Assembly: GCF_022346925.1 (NCBI RefSeq)
Contig: NZ_JAKRNJ010000002.1
Location: 124,001-188,000, forward strand
Length of the DNA stretch: 64,000 nt
Source: Microvirga sp. ACRRW
GTDB taxonomy: Bacteria; Pseudomonadota; Alphaproteobacteria; Rhizobiales; Beijerinckiaceae
Reading direction: 5' to 3'
Below the pieces are notes generated by a model that was not told where the DNA came from, did no database searches, and saw only the letters and a list, made by a program, of their open reading frames with translations. The position numbers were made by a program, and so were the translations under genes. Each line of letters begins with the position of its first letter. The stretch's first letter is position 1. Below are positions 37,267 through 45,934 of this stretch, one piece after another.

Positions 37267-38844
37267 ATGTTCGCTGCAGAAAAAGCACCCTCCAACGCTC
37301 AGGAATGGTCCGTCTCGGATCTCGCGGGCGCTCTCAAGCGCACCCTTGAGGATGCCTTCGGTTTCGTGCGCCTGAGAGGCGAAGTGTCGGGCTATCGCGG
37401 ACCTCATTCCTCGGGCCATGCCTATTTTTGCATCAAGGACCAGAACGCCCGCATCGATGCGGTGATCTGGAAAGGCGCTTTCGCCAAGCTCAAGATCCGA
37501 CCCGAGGAGGGGATGGAGGTCATCGCCACCGGGCGCATCACCACCTTCCCTGGCTCGTCCAAGTACCAGATCGTCGTCGACAGCCTGGAGCCTGCCGGCA
37601 TCGGTGCGCTCATGGCGCTGCTCGAGGAGCGCCGCCGCAAGCTCACCGCCGAGGGGCTGTTCGCCGCCGAGCGCAAGCGCCGCCTGCCGTTCCTGCCGCA
37701 GGTGGTCGGCGTCGTCACGTCGCCCACGGGCGCGGTGATCCGCGACATTCTCCATCGGCTGGAGGATCGTTTCCCGCGTCACGTGCTGGTGTGGCCCGTG
37801 CGCGTGCAGGGCGAGACCAGCGCGGCGGAAGTCGCCGCCGCCATTCGCGGCTTCAACGCCCTTCAGCCCGGCGGTAGGGTTCCGCGTCCCGATGTGCTCA
37901 TCGTCGCCCGCGGCGGCGGTTCCATCGAGGACCTCTGGGGCTTCAATGAAGAGATCGTGGTGCGGGCCGCCGCCGAGAGCGATATTCCGCTCGTTTCGGC
38001 GGTGGGGCACGAAACCGATACCACGCTCATAGACTACGCCGCCGACATGCGCGCTCCGACGCCGACGGGCGCTGCCGAGATGGTGGTGCCGGTGCGCGTC
38101 GAGTTGATGGCCGGCGTCAACGATCTCTCCCGCCGTCACACGGAGACGATGCTGCGCCTCATCGAGCGCCGCCGCTCGGACCTACGTGCCACGGCGCGTG
38201 CCTTGCCGACGCCGGAAGCGCTGTTCTCGCCCAAGCGTCAGCGGCTCGACCTCGCTGCGGCGAAGCTCTATCCGGCGCTTGCGCGCAATGCACGCGGCCA
38301 TGAGGAGCGGCTGCTTAAAGTGGCGCGCCAGCTTGCGCATGTGTCGCCGGTGGCGAACGTGGCGCGCATGCGTGCTAAGCTCGATGCGGTGGGCTCACGT
38401 CCCTACAACGCTGTGTGCCGCCTGGTGACATTGCGCGAGGAGACGCTGAAACAGCTCGACCGCCGTCTCGTCGTCTCACGCGAGACGCTGCTGCGCGCTG
38501 AGCGTACGCGCCTTGCCCAATCGACCGAACTCACGCAGCGCGTGTCTGAGCGTCTGGCTCCGGCCTTGAAGGGCCAGCTCGCGCGCAAGGCCGATCGCCT
38601 GGAGGCGGTGTCGAAGCTCTTCGACAGCCTGAACTACAAGTCCGTGCTCAAGCGCGGCTTCGCGCTCGTGCGCGATGCGGATGGCCAGCCTCTGCGCTCG
38701 GCCGATGCGGTGCTCGACGGGCAGCCCCTCGTGCTCGAATTCGCGGACGGCAAGGTCGATGCCACCGGCGGCCGCATCGGCTCGCGGCCGAAGCCCGTCA
38801 AGCCCAAGCTTGTCGTGAAGGAAGAGCAGGGCGCATTATTTTGA
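37267..38844 (+). CDS. xseA: Exodeoxyribonuclease VII large subunit
   Basis: A 525-residue subunit of ExoVII, which with XseB degrades single-stranded DNA in both directions. The N-terminal OB-fold region (VSDLAGALKRTLEDAFGFV, GEVSGYRGPHSSGHAYF) is followed by the catalytic domain (VGVVTSPTGAVIRDI, VARGGGSIEDLWGFNEE, SAVGHETDTTLIDY). A long charged, coiled-coil C-terminal part comes next. The ATG at 37267 gives MFAAEKAPSNAQEW. It diverges from the giant RTX gene across 284 bases. xseB is not in the window. A DUF2093 gene follows, as in related genomes. Confidence 0.95.
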   Translation: MFAAEKAPSNAQEWSVSDLAGALKRTLEDAFGFVRLRGEVSGYRGPHSSGHAYFCIKDQNARIDAVIWKGAFAKLKIRPEEGMEVIATGRITTFPGSSKYQIVVDSLEPAGIGALMALLEERRRKLTAEGLFAAERKRRLPFLPQVVGVVTSPTGAVIRDILHRLEDRFPRHVLVWPVRVQGETSAAEVAAAIRGFNALQPGGRVPRPDVLIVARGGGSIEDLWGFNEEIVVRAAAESDIPLVSAVGHETDTTLIDYAADMRAPTPTGAAEMVVPVRVELMAGVNDLSRRHTETMLRLIERRRSDLRATARALPTPEALFSPKRQRLDLAAAKLYPALARNARGHEERLLKVARQLAHVSPVANVARMRAKLDAVGSRPYNAVCRLVTLREETLKQLDRRLVVSRETLLRAERTRLAQSTELTQRVSERLAPALKGQLARKADRLEAVSKLFDSLNYKSVLKRGFALVRDADGQPLRSADAVLDGQPLVLEFADGKVDATGGRIGSRPKPVKPKLVVKEEQGALF

Positions 38845-38908
38845 GCCCTTATTGAAAAAGCCGTCGCCCAAGCCCTTATAAGGTGCATTCAGTTTTCTGT
38901 TGGCCTGC

Positions 38909-39133
38909 ATGATGAACAAGTTTGATCGCAGCGGCGGCGAGGCCGTCGTGCAATATCTCGACAGCAATCTCCGCGTCGTCAAACCCGGCGCTTTCGTGCG
39001 CTGCGCCGTCACGGGTGCGGAAATCCCTCTCGACGAGCTGAAGTATTGGAGCGTGGAGCTGCAGGAGGCCTACGTTTCTCCCGAGGCGGTGATGACGCGC
39101 GTCAACGGCGCGAAGTCCTCCGGCAATCACTAA
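38909..39133 (+). CDS. DUF2093 domain-containing protein
   Basis: A small protein of 74 residues from the ATG at 38909, matching the alphaproteobacterial DUF2093 family: GGEAVVQYLDSNLRVVKPG, FVRCAVTGAEIPLDELKYW and VELQEAYVSPEAV. An ATG three bases later and a TTG at 38900 are also in frame. The function is unknown. The family is small, soluble and often found beside xseA in Hyphomicrobiales, which supports the taxonomic placement. It converges on lpxK with a four-base overlap of the 3' ends. Confidence 0.88.
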   Translation: MMNKFDRSGGEAVVQYLDSNLRVVKPGAFVRCAVTGAEIPLDELKYWSVELQEAYVSPEAVMTRVNGAKSSGNH

Positions 39134-40143
39134 GGACGCCGCAGGCGCCTGTCGCTGATCTTGCGCAGGATGAAGTTGCGCAATCCCATCTCGTCGTCCA
39201 GCTCCAGGCGGACGGGCAGAACCATGAGGTTCCTCCAGATCTCCGAGCCGTTCATGCTGGCGATGCGCACGAAGTCCTTTTCCGTCGTCACGGCCTGAAG
39301 ACCGCGTGCCTCTGCCACTTTGCGAAGGCTGTCGAGGTCGCTCCGGTTGTAAGGGTGATGATCGGGAAAGGTGCGTGTCTCTTCGACAATGGCGCCGCAG
39401 GCGCGCAAGGTGTCGAAGAATTTCTCCGGTCGTCCGATGCCCGCAAAAGCCAGAACCTTTTGCCCCTGCAGTTTTTCGGAAAGCATTCGATCGGGCGAAA
39501 GTCCGCCCCTGAAAACGCGCTTGCCCAAACGCTCAGCCTGATGCGCAACGGTTTCTCCGGGCGCGCCTTTGCCGACGATCAGTACCGCATCAACGGCAGG
39601 CCATTGCGCTTCCATGGGCGCACGTAGCGGTCCCGCAGGGAGTGTCAAACCGTTGCCGATGCCGATCGCACCATCGATGACGGCAATTGCGCAGTCCTTC
39701 CTGAGAGATGGATTCTGCAAACCATCATCCATGATCAGCACAGTGGAGCCGATCTCGTGGGCCAGTCTCGCGCCGGCAGCACGATCGGCGGAGATGATGG
39801 CGGGAGCCATGGCGGCCAGCAATATGGGCTCGTCGCCGACTTCAAGCGACTTGTGCTGTGGTTGCACCTGCACAGGTCCACGAAGTGTGCCGCCATAGCC
39901 CCGCGACAGGAAGGCCGGGCTTTCCCCAGCCTCGTCCAGGATCTCTGCGATGGCGAGCGCCGTGGGCGTCTTGCCCGCGCCTCCGGCCGTGAAATTGCCG
40001 ATGCAGATGACGGGCAGGGATGCGCGCTCTCCGGACTGGCGCATCCGGCGACCGGAAATGGCGCCGTAGATCGAGCTTATCGGACGTAAGATCTTCGCAA
40101 GGAAGGAGGAGCGGTCTTGCCACCAGAAGCCCGGCGCGCGCAT
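39130..40143 (-). CDS. lpxK: Tetraacyldisaccharide 4'-kinase
   Basis: A 337-residue inner-membrane-associated kinase that phosphorylates the 4' position of the lipid A disaccharide precursor to give lipid IVA. The Walker A motif is GNFTAGGAGKTPTALAI, with conserved DGLQNPSL and DHHPY segments. The N-terminus is MRAPGFWWQDRSSFLAKILRP. Its start codon overlaps the waaA stop by one base (TGATG), so translation is coupled. It belongs to a lipid A/Kdo group with waaA and a DUF374 acyltransferase gene. Confidence 0.94.
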   Translation of the reverse strand: MRAPGFWWQDRSSFLAKILRPISSIYGAISGRRMRQSGERASLPVICIGNFTAGGAGKTPTALAIAEILDEAGESPAFLSRGYGGTLRGPVQVQPQHKSLEVGDEPILLAAMAPAIISADRAAGARLAHEIGSTVLIMDDGLQNPSLRKDCAIAVIDGAIGIGNGLTLPAGPLRAPMEAQWPAVDAVLIVGKGAPGETVAHQAERLGKRVFRGGLSPDRMLSEKLQGQKVLAFAGIGRPEKFFDTLRACGAIVEETRTFPDHHPYNRSDLDSLRKVAEARGLQAVTTEKDFVRIASMNGSEIWRNLMVLPVRLELDDEMGLRNFILRKISDRRLRRP

Positions 40144-41432
40144 CAGCGTCGTGCTCCGAGCTTGGCCTGCACGATGAAGGGTTCGATCGATTGCATGGTG
40201 CGTTCCACCGCGCCGCCCAGCGCCTGCACGGCTTCGCCCGCCGCGCGGGACATGTCGCGCGTCAAAGCGGTATTTGTGAGAAGCTCGCTGACGGCACGGG
40301 CAAGCGCCGTCGAGTCCTTCACCATCAGCGCGCCGCGCGCGAGATCGATGGCGGCATAGACGTCCTCGAAATTGTGGACGTGCGGCCCATGCAGGATGGC
40401 GGCGCCGAGCTTCGCCGGCTCGATGGGATTCTGGCCGCCGTGAGCCACCAGCGATCCGCCCATGACGACGATGGAGGAGAGGCGATAGAAAAGGCCCATT
40501 TCGCCCACCGTATCCGCCACATAAACATCGGTGGCGCGGTCGGGGTGAATGCCTTCCGAGCGGCGGCTGGCGCGCAGTCCTGCTTGTGCGGCAATCGCGG
40601 CAACTTCTGGCCCGCGATGCGGGTGCCGCGGCGCGATGATGGTGAGCAGATGCGGGTGCCGCTTCGCGAGCGCGCGATGCACCGCGGCGATTACGCCTTC
40701 CTCACCCGCGTGAGTGCTGGCGGCAAGCCATACGGGGCGGCCCGCGATGAGGCCGGAAAGATGCGCCACCACGCGCGGATCGGCAGGAGGTGGAGCGGCA
40801 TCGAATTTCAGGTTGCCCGTCACCACGACGCGCGGCGCGCCGAGGCGGGCGAGACGCTCAGCATCGTCCTGGGTCTGGGCAAGGCACAGGGCAAAGCGTT
40901 CGAGGAGGCTCTTGATGATGCGCGGAAACTTCTGCCAGCGCTGGAACGAACGGTCGGACATGCGTCCATTGACCATCACGAGCGGAATGTGCCGCTCATC
41001 GAGAGCCATGACCGTGTTGGGCCAGATCTCGGATTCCGCGATGAGGGCGAGGTCCGGCTGCCAGTGATCGAGGAAGCGGCGCACATAGCGCGGCACGTCG
41101 AGGGGCACGAACTGATGCACAGCGCCTGGGGGGAGACGGCGCGCGATGAGCGAGGCCGAGGTGCGGGTGCCGGAGGTCACGAGCACGGCGAGGCCACGCT
41201 GGGTCAGGCGCTCGATGACGGGAAGCAGGGACAGGGTTTCGCCGATGCTGGCGCCATGCACCCAGATCAGGTGGCCCTTCGGTCTTTGACGGCTGGGGTA
41301 GCCCTGGCGCTCGCCCAGGCGCGAGCGATCCTCGCGGCCCTTCCGCTGACGCCACAACAGAAGTCCGAGCACAGCCGGTTCGAGCAGGGCCGTTGTGGTG
41401 CGGTAAGCCTTGAACAGCATCGGTATGCTCAT
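40143..41432 (-). CDS. waaA: 3-deoxy-D-manno-octulosonic acid transferase
   Basis: A 429-residue GT30-type glycosyltransferase that adds Kdo from CMP-Kdo to lipid IVA. Characteristic segments are VHGASIGETLSLLPVI, VTSGTRTSASL, SEIWPNTVMALDERHIPLVMVNGRMSDRSF (split here as SEIWPN and MVNGRMSD), and near the end VMGGSLVAHGGQNPIEPA. The start overlaps the upstream acyltransferase stop (ATGA) and the stop overlaps lpxK, giving a tight three-gene lipid A unit. Gene name kdtA is a synonym. Confidence 0.95.
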   Translation of the reverse strand: MSIPMLFKAYRTTTALLEPAVLGLLLWRQRKGREDRSRLGERQGYPSRQRPKGHLIWVHGASIGETLSLLPVIERLTQRGLAVLVTSGTRTSASLIARRLPPGAVHQFVPLDVPRYVRRFLDHWQPDLALIAESEIWPNTVMALDERHIPLVMVNGRMSDRSFQRWQKFPRIIKSLLERFALCLAQTQDDAERLARLGAPRVVVTGNLKFDAAPPPADPRVVAHLSGLIAGRPVWLAASTHAGEEGVIAAVHRALAKRHPHLLTIIAPRHPHRGPEVAAIAAQAGLRASRRSEGIHPDRATDVYVADTVGEMGLFYRLSSIVVMGGSLVAHGGQNPIEPAKLGAAILHGPHVHNFEDVYAAIDLARGALMVKDSTALARAVSELLTNTALTRDMSRAAGEAVQALGGAVERTMQSIEPFIVQAKLGARR

Positions 41433-42163
41433 GCGCGCGAGCCTCCCGCAAGGGCCGTCGCCGGCTTCGCGCCGGGGTCCCGGGAGCCCACGAGTGCATA
41501 GGCCCGCTCATGAATGGTATCGAGTTCTCGCTCCACTTGGAGACGGAGGGTCTCGATCGCTTCAGGACCCGCATCGCGCGGCACATGGACCGGCTCGCCG
41601 AGCACGATCGCGCCGCGCCCGAAGGGCAGGCCGATGCTGGCCTTGTCCCAGCTGTTGAAATCGATGCGGCGGCTCGTCACCACGGCAACCGGCACGATGG
41701 GGCGGCCGGACATCTGCGAAAGCGTCACGATGCCTTGACCGCAGACCCGCGAAATCTTGGGAATGTCTGCTGTCATGACCACCATCTCGCCGTCTGCCAG
41801 CGCCTTGAGCATGCCGCGCATGGCCTGGACGCCGCCTTTCTTGCGGATGTCGCGACCGCGCGCGCCCGAACCGCGAATGGCGCGGATGCCGAGATGGCGC
41901 AGCGCAATGGCATTGAACTCGCCGTCGCCGGATCGGGAGACGAGGCTCGCGGCCCTGTCTTGGGGCCGCTTGGCGAAATGGATCATGAAATGCTGCCCGT
42001 GCCACATGGCGGCGATCACGGGCATTTCGATCCGGTCATAGGCATCCGCCGGTTCCATGACGAACCGGTTCGTGCGCTGCACGAACTTGAGATAGCTCGC
42101 GACCAGGAGGCCCAAGGTCTCCTGAACCGGTCGCGAGCGCGTGATGCGTTTGAACAGACCCAT
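41429..42163 (-). CDS. DUF374 lysophospholipid acyltransferase family protein
   Basis: A 244-residue protein of the DUF374 branch of the lysophospholipid acyltransferase superfamily. AAMWHGQHFMIHF carries the active-site histidine region, SRSGDGEFNAIALRHLG follows, and GSGARGRDIRKKGG is the substrate segment. An N-terminal hydrophobic region may anchor it at the inner membrane. It lies immediately upstream of waaA with an ATGA overlap, so a role in acylating a lipid A precursor is likely but inferred from context; the acyl donor and site are unknown. Confidence 0.87.
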   Translation of the reverse strand: MGLFKRITRSRPVQETLGLLVASYLKFVQRTNRFVMEPADAYDRIEMPVIAAMWHGQHFMIHFAKRPQDRAASLVSRSGDGEFNAIALRHLGIRAIRGSGARGRDIRKKGGVQAMRGMLKALADGEMVVMTADIPKISRVCGQGIVTLSQMSGRPIVPVAVVTSRRIDFNSWDKASIGLPFGRGAIVLGEPVHVPRDAGPEAIETLRLQVERELDTIHERAYALVGSRDPGAKPATALAGGSRA

Positions 42164-42179
42164 CGTGGCCTTTCAGGCT

Positions 42180-42410
42180 TTAAGCCTGCGGCTCCAGGAG
42201 GCGGTGCAGATGCACGATGAAGTAGCGCATCTGCGCATTGTCCACCGTGGCCTGAGCCTTGGCCTTCCAGGCGGCATGGGCCGATGCGTAGTTCGGGAAA
42301 ATCCCGACGATATCGAGCTTGGAAAGGTCTTTGAAGTCAACGGATTCAAGGTTCTCAAGCTCGCCGCCGAAAACCAGGTGAAGGAGCTGCTTGCCAGGCG
42401 TGTCGGTCAT
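42180..42410 (-). CDS. DUF4170 domain-containing protein
   Basis: A 76-residue protein matching the DUF4170 family of alphaproteobacteria: LHLVFGGELENLESVDFKDL, IVGIFPNYASAHAAW and RYFIVHLHRLLEP. No signal peptide or membrane span is present, so it should be soluble. The function is unknown; the family commonly sits between cysQ and the lipid A acyltransferase gene, as here. The 16-base gap to the next gene suggests cotranscription. Confidence 0.87.
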   Translation of the reverse strand: MTDTPGKQLLHLVFGGELENLESVDFKDLSKLDIVGIFPNYASAHAAWKAKAQATVDNAQMRYFIVHLHRLLEPQA

Positions 42411-42469
42411 GAATTCGAAACTCTTCTGCCGAGGTGTGAAAGGGATAGTCGTTGCGATGCAAACCTTGT

Positions 42470-43273
42470 TCAGGTCCTCATGGCTCCAATAGCACGAGGA
42501 TGCAACTGTGACGCAACGGCAATCATCTCGCCGTGGCTGGGCTGGGGCTTGTTGTAAGTCGGTGGTGCGCCTGACAAATCCGTCAAAAGGCCGCCTGCTT
42601 CCCGCAGGATGAGATCGGCGGCGGCGATGTCCCAGTCCTGTGAATTGTGGGAAACAAGCCCGACATCGATGGAGCCCTCCGCTACCCGGGCGAGCCTGAG
42701 AGCCAGGGAAGGCACCTTGGGCAGATGCTCGACCCGCCCGGCTTTACGCTCGAAACGGTCGATCAGGGGCTTGGGGCCGGCGACGCGAGGCGTAGCCGAA
42801 GCCTCTTTGTCCGAAAGCTGGAGCCTTTCTCCGTTGCACCAGGACCCGCTGCCGAGAACGGCCTCGTAGAGACGGTCGTGAATGGGGGCGAGGAGAGTTC
42901 CCAGCACCGGGGAACCGGCCTTCACGAGAGCGATGGAGATTGCCCAGTCCGGATGGCCCGAGGCGAAGGCCCGGGTGCCGTCGATGGGGTCCACCACCCA
43001 GACATAGCTGCGCTCGAGCCGGGAGGGATCGTCCGCCGTCTCCTCAGACAGCCATCCCGCTTCGGGCAGAAGCCCGGTCAGGTGATCCTTGAGAAAGGTA
43101 TCGAGGGCGATGTCCGCTTCGGTGACCGGGGAACTCTGTCCCTTGTACCAGAGCCGCGCGGCCGTCTGCTCTCCGGCACGGAAATAGGGAAGAGCCAAGT
43201 CGCCAGCCCGGCGCGCCGCATCGCGCATGGCTGCGGCCAGGGATGAAAGGGAATCGGCGGACGGAGAAAACAT
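42470..43273 (-). CDS. cysQ: 3'(2'),5'-bisphosphate nucleotidase family protein
   Basis: A 267-residue inositol-monophosphatase-fold enzyme, most like CysQ, which removes the phosphate from PAP/PAPS-type nucleotides made during sulfate assimilation. Metal-binding motifs are present: SEETADD, VVDPIDGTRAFASGHPDW and SQDWDIAAADLILREAGG. An inositol monophosphatase activity cannot be excluded by sequence alone. The ATG at 43273 is used; a TTG 9 bases upstream is the alternative. First gene of the DUF4170-acyltransferase-waaA-lpxK run. Confidence 0.88.
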   Translation of the reverse strand: MFSPSADSLSSLAAAMRDAARRAGDLALPYFRAGEQTAARLWYKGQSSPVTEADIALDTFLKDHLTGLLPEAGWLSEETADDPSRLERSYVWVVDPIDGTRAFASGHPDWAISIALVKAGSPVLGTLLAPIHDRLYEAVLGSGSWCNGERLQLSDKEASATPRVAGPKPLIDRFERKAGRVEHLPKVPSLALRLARVAEGSIDVGLVSHNSQDWDIAAADLILREAGGLLTDLSGAPPTYNKPQPSHGEMIAVASQLHPRAIGAMRT

Positions 43274-43357
43274 CGGTCTCAAGATGGGAGAGATGGGTGC
43301 GGGATACCAGGGAGAGAGGCAAAGAAACCTTGTTTCTTCACGAAAAAGTCGCGCCTC

Positions 43358-44287
43358 TCACAGCAGGGCATCAATCACCATGGCCGCGAACAGGATCAGC
43401 CCCGCGTCCCGGTTCGAGCGGAAGAGCCGCAGGGCGCCCGCGCCGTCGGCCCGGTCGATGCGGGCGATTTGCCAGCCGAGATGCAGGGCGAAGAGGAAGA
43501 GGCCGATGAAGGAGACGATGCCCACGCCAGCCTGCATGAAGGCCGCAATCATGAGGGCGAGGGTCAGGCTGTAGCAGATGCCCACGCCCATCTTCACGCG
43601 CTCGCCGAAGAAACGGGCGGAGGACTTGATCCCGGCGATCTCGTCGTCTTCGATGTCCTGCAGGGCATAGATGGTGTCGTAACCCACCACCCAGGCGACG
43701 CTAGCGAAGTAGAGCAGGAGCGGGGGGAGGCTTAAGGAACCGAAGGCGGCCGCCCAGCCCATCAGCGCGCCCCATGAGAAGGCAAGCCCCAGCACGATCT
43801 GCGGCATCCAGAAGAAGCGCTTCATGAAGGGATAGAGAGCGACAACCGCAAGCGAGCCGAAGCCTGTGAGGATGGCGAAGCCGTTGAACTGCAGGAGAAC
43901 GAGAAACCCGATGAGCGCCTGAAGCCCCAGAAAGGCGAGGGCACCTTTCAGGCTCACCTGGCCGGAGGGCAGGGGGCGCTGGCGGGTGCGCTCGACGCGG
44001 ATGTCGAGATCGCGGTCGACGATGTCGTTATAGGTGCAGCCGGCACCCCGCATGGCGACCGCGCCGATGAGGAAGAGCAGGCAATGGATCGGGTTGGGCC
44101 AGGGCTGCCCCATCACGAGGGCGGCAAGAGCCGCCGACCACCAGCAGGGGAGGAGCAGCAGCCACCAGCCGATGGGCCGCTCGATCCGCGCGAGGCGCAA
44201 ATAGGGACGAAGGCCGACCGGAGCCCACCGGTCGGCCCAATGGCCGCTAACGGCATCGGGAAGAGACGACGCCCCAGGGCGCTCCAT
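43358..44287 (-). CDS. ubiA: 4-hydroxybenzoate polyprenyltransferase
   Basis: A 309-residue inner-membrane prenyltransferase for ubiquinone synthesis that joins the polyprenyl tail to 4-hydroxybenzoate. Both Asp-rich Mg-diphosphate motifs are present: NDIVDRDLDIRVERTRQRPL and DTIYALQDIEDDEIAGIKSSA. Eight or nine hydrophobic spans are visible, as normal. It is transcribed leftward after a small exported-protein gene 19 bases upstream. Confidence 0.94.
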   Translation of the reverse strand: MERPGASSLPDAVSGHWADRWAPVGLRPYLRLARIERPIGWWLLLLPCWWSAALAALVMGQPWPNPIHCLLFLIGAVAMRGAGCTYNDIVDRDLDIRVERTRQRPLPSGQVSLKGALAFLGLQALIGFLVLLQFNGFAILTGFGSLAVVALYPFMKRFFWMPQIVLGLAFSWGALMGWAAAFGSLSLPPLLLYFASVAWVVGYDTIYALQDIEDDEIAGIKSSARFFGERVKMGVGICYSLTLALMIAAFMQAGVGIVSFIGLFLFALHLGWQIARIDRADGAGALRLFRSNRDAGLILFAAMVIDALL

Positions 44288-44306
44288 GGCTTGGAATCAG
44301 TCCTGC

Positions 44307-44771
44307 TTAGAGGGCGCCCTTCGGAACGCTCAAGGTGCCGGTCAGGCCGCCGCCCATGCGGGGACCGCCCTGCTGCTGAGCCTGCTGCTTGGCGCGCTTT
44401 TCGGCCTCGGCCATCTTCGCGACAGCACCGCAGGCTTGGCCTTTGAAGGTCTGGGCGCGCTTGTGGTCCTGCTCGAAGCCCTCGATCATCTGATCCGGAA
44501 CCTGGCACCAATCCTTGTTGACGGACATCCATTTCAGGCCGGCATCGCCGTTGGTTACAAGCTTGCCGAACACCGTGCAGGCGGCACGGGGATCGATCTG
44601 CTTCTTCTTGCCGTCGCCGGTGAGCACGCTGATCTGTTTGACGATGCTCTGGCGCTCCATGAGGATCTTCTGCCCTTCCTGGCAGGCGCTCGACTGCGCG
44701 GAGGCAGGAACGGATGCGAGAAAGCCAACGGCGGCAAGCGTGGCCATCAAGGTCAAACGGATGTGCGTCAT
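44307..44771 (-). CDS. Small exported protein of unknown function
   Basis: A 154-residue product with a clear Sec signal peptide (MTHIRLTLMATLAAVGFLAS, then VPASA before QSSAC). The mature part has four cysteines (SACQEG, AACTVFG, KDWCQV, GQACGAV), which fits two disulfides in the periplasm. It ends in a Gln/Ala-rich charged helix and a Gly-rich tail. No enzymatic motif is recognised. The gap to ubiA is 19 bases, so the two may be cotranscribed. Confidence 0.78.
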   Translation of the reverse strand: MTHIRLTLMATLAAVGFLASVPASAQSSACQEGQKILMERQSIVKQISVLTGDGKKKQIDPRAACTVFGKLVTNGDAGLKWMSVNKDWCQVPDQMIEGFEQDHKRAQTFKGQACGAVAKMAEAEKRAKQQAQQQGGPRMGGGLTGTLSVPKGAL

Positions 44772-45004
44772 GGCAAGAACCCTTCAAAAAGCCCGCGACG
44801 TCTCGCCGGCCTGTGCTCTGTTAACAGGTAACAGCCCCCAAGGCCAAGGGGCGATTGGTCGGGCGATTGGTCGCTTGGGCCCAAGCTGTGCCATGGCGCA
44901 CCTGAACGGCAGGTTAGCGGAAGACATCGGTCCCTTCCCCTGGGCAGGGGTAAATTGCTAAAGGTCCAGGGCTCAACTCCCAAGGCTCAACTCCAAAGCG
45001 TCCT

Positions 45005-45763
45005 ATGGCCGGTTACGATTTCAACGCTCCCCGCCTGTTCGTCGATTCGCCGCTTCAAATGAATGCGAGGGTCGCTCTCGATCGGGCCCAGGCCAATTAT
45101 CTGTTGAACGTCCTGCGCCTCAAGGATGGCGCGAGCGTGCTGATCTTCAATGGTCAGGATGGGGAGTGGCGCGCGGAAGTCTCCGTGGAAGGGCGCAAGT
45201 CCGCCGATCTCGTCTGCGCGGAACAGACCCGCCCTCAGACGGTCCGGCCCGATCTCGTCTATGCCTTCGCTCCCCTCAAGCATGCCCGTCTGGACTACAT
45301 GGTCCAGAAGGCCGTGGAGATGGGGGCAGGCGTTCTTCAGCCGGTCATCACCCGCCGGACCCAGAGCACGCGGGTGAACCTGGAGCGCATGCGAAGTAAT
45401 GCCATTGAGGCAGCGGAGCAATGCGGGATCATCACTCTTCCGGAAGTGCGGGAAGAAGAGAATTTGGAGAGCTTTATCAAAGGGTTGGATAAAGGCTGCC
45501 TTCTCGTGTTCTGCGATGAGGATGCGTCCGTTTCCAACCCGGTCGAAGCTCTTGCTCAAGCTCCTGCCAAGCTTGGGAACAATCTATCAGGCGTTGCCGT
45601 TATCGTGGGCCCCGAGGGGGGCTTCACCGATCAGGAGAGAGCGCTTGTCGCCGCCCACGAAAGATGTGTTTGCGTATCGTTGGGACCGCGCATCCTGCGA
45701 GCCGATACAGCCGCAGTGGCTGCCCTCGCAATCGTTCAGTCCATGCTCGGCGATTGGAACTGA
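45005..45763 (+). CDS. rsmE: 16S rRNA (uracil(1498)-N(3))-methyltransferase
   Basis: A 252-residue SPOUT-class methyltransferase for U1498 of 16S rRNA. The C-terminal trefoil-knot SAM site is present: VIVGPEGGFTDQERAL and VSLGPRILRADTAAVAAL. The N-terminal PUA-like domain begins MAGYDFNAPRLFVDSPL. In many alphaproteobacteria rsmE is followed directly by gshA; here a YbdK-type ligase gene lies between them. A 233-base gap to the divergent exported-protein gene should hold both promoters. Confidence 0.94.
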   Translation: MAGYDFNAPRLFVDSPLQMNARVALDRAQANYLLNVLRLKDGASVLIFNGQDGEWRAEVSVEGRKSADLVCAEQTRPQTVRPDLVYAFAPLKHARLDYMVQKAVEMGAGVLQPVITRRTQSTRVNLERMRSNAIEAAEQCGIITLPEVREEENLESFIKGLDKGCLLVFCDEDASVSNPVEALAQAPAKLGNNLSGVAVIVGPEGGFTDQERALVAAHERCVCVSLGPRILRADTAAVAALAIVQSMLGDWN

Positions 45764-45934
45764 CGCGCACGCCCGACAATGCGCAGCGCTGAAACGCCTC
45801 TAGCACCAGAAGCTTAGCAGTTTTAGGCCGATTCGCCCCACTCGCGCCCCATTCCGGCGGAGTTTGGTGCGACATCCGGCCTGCCTCAGGCGCGCAAGGG
45901 TCATTCCTGAATAACAAATAGAGGGAACCGGGAA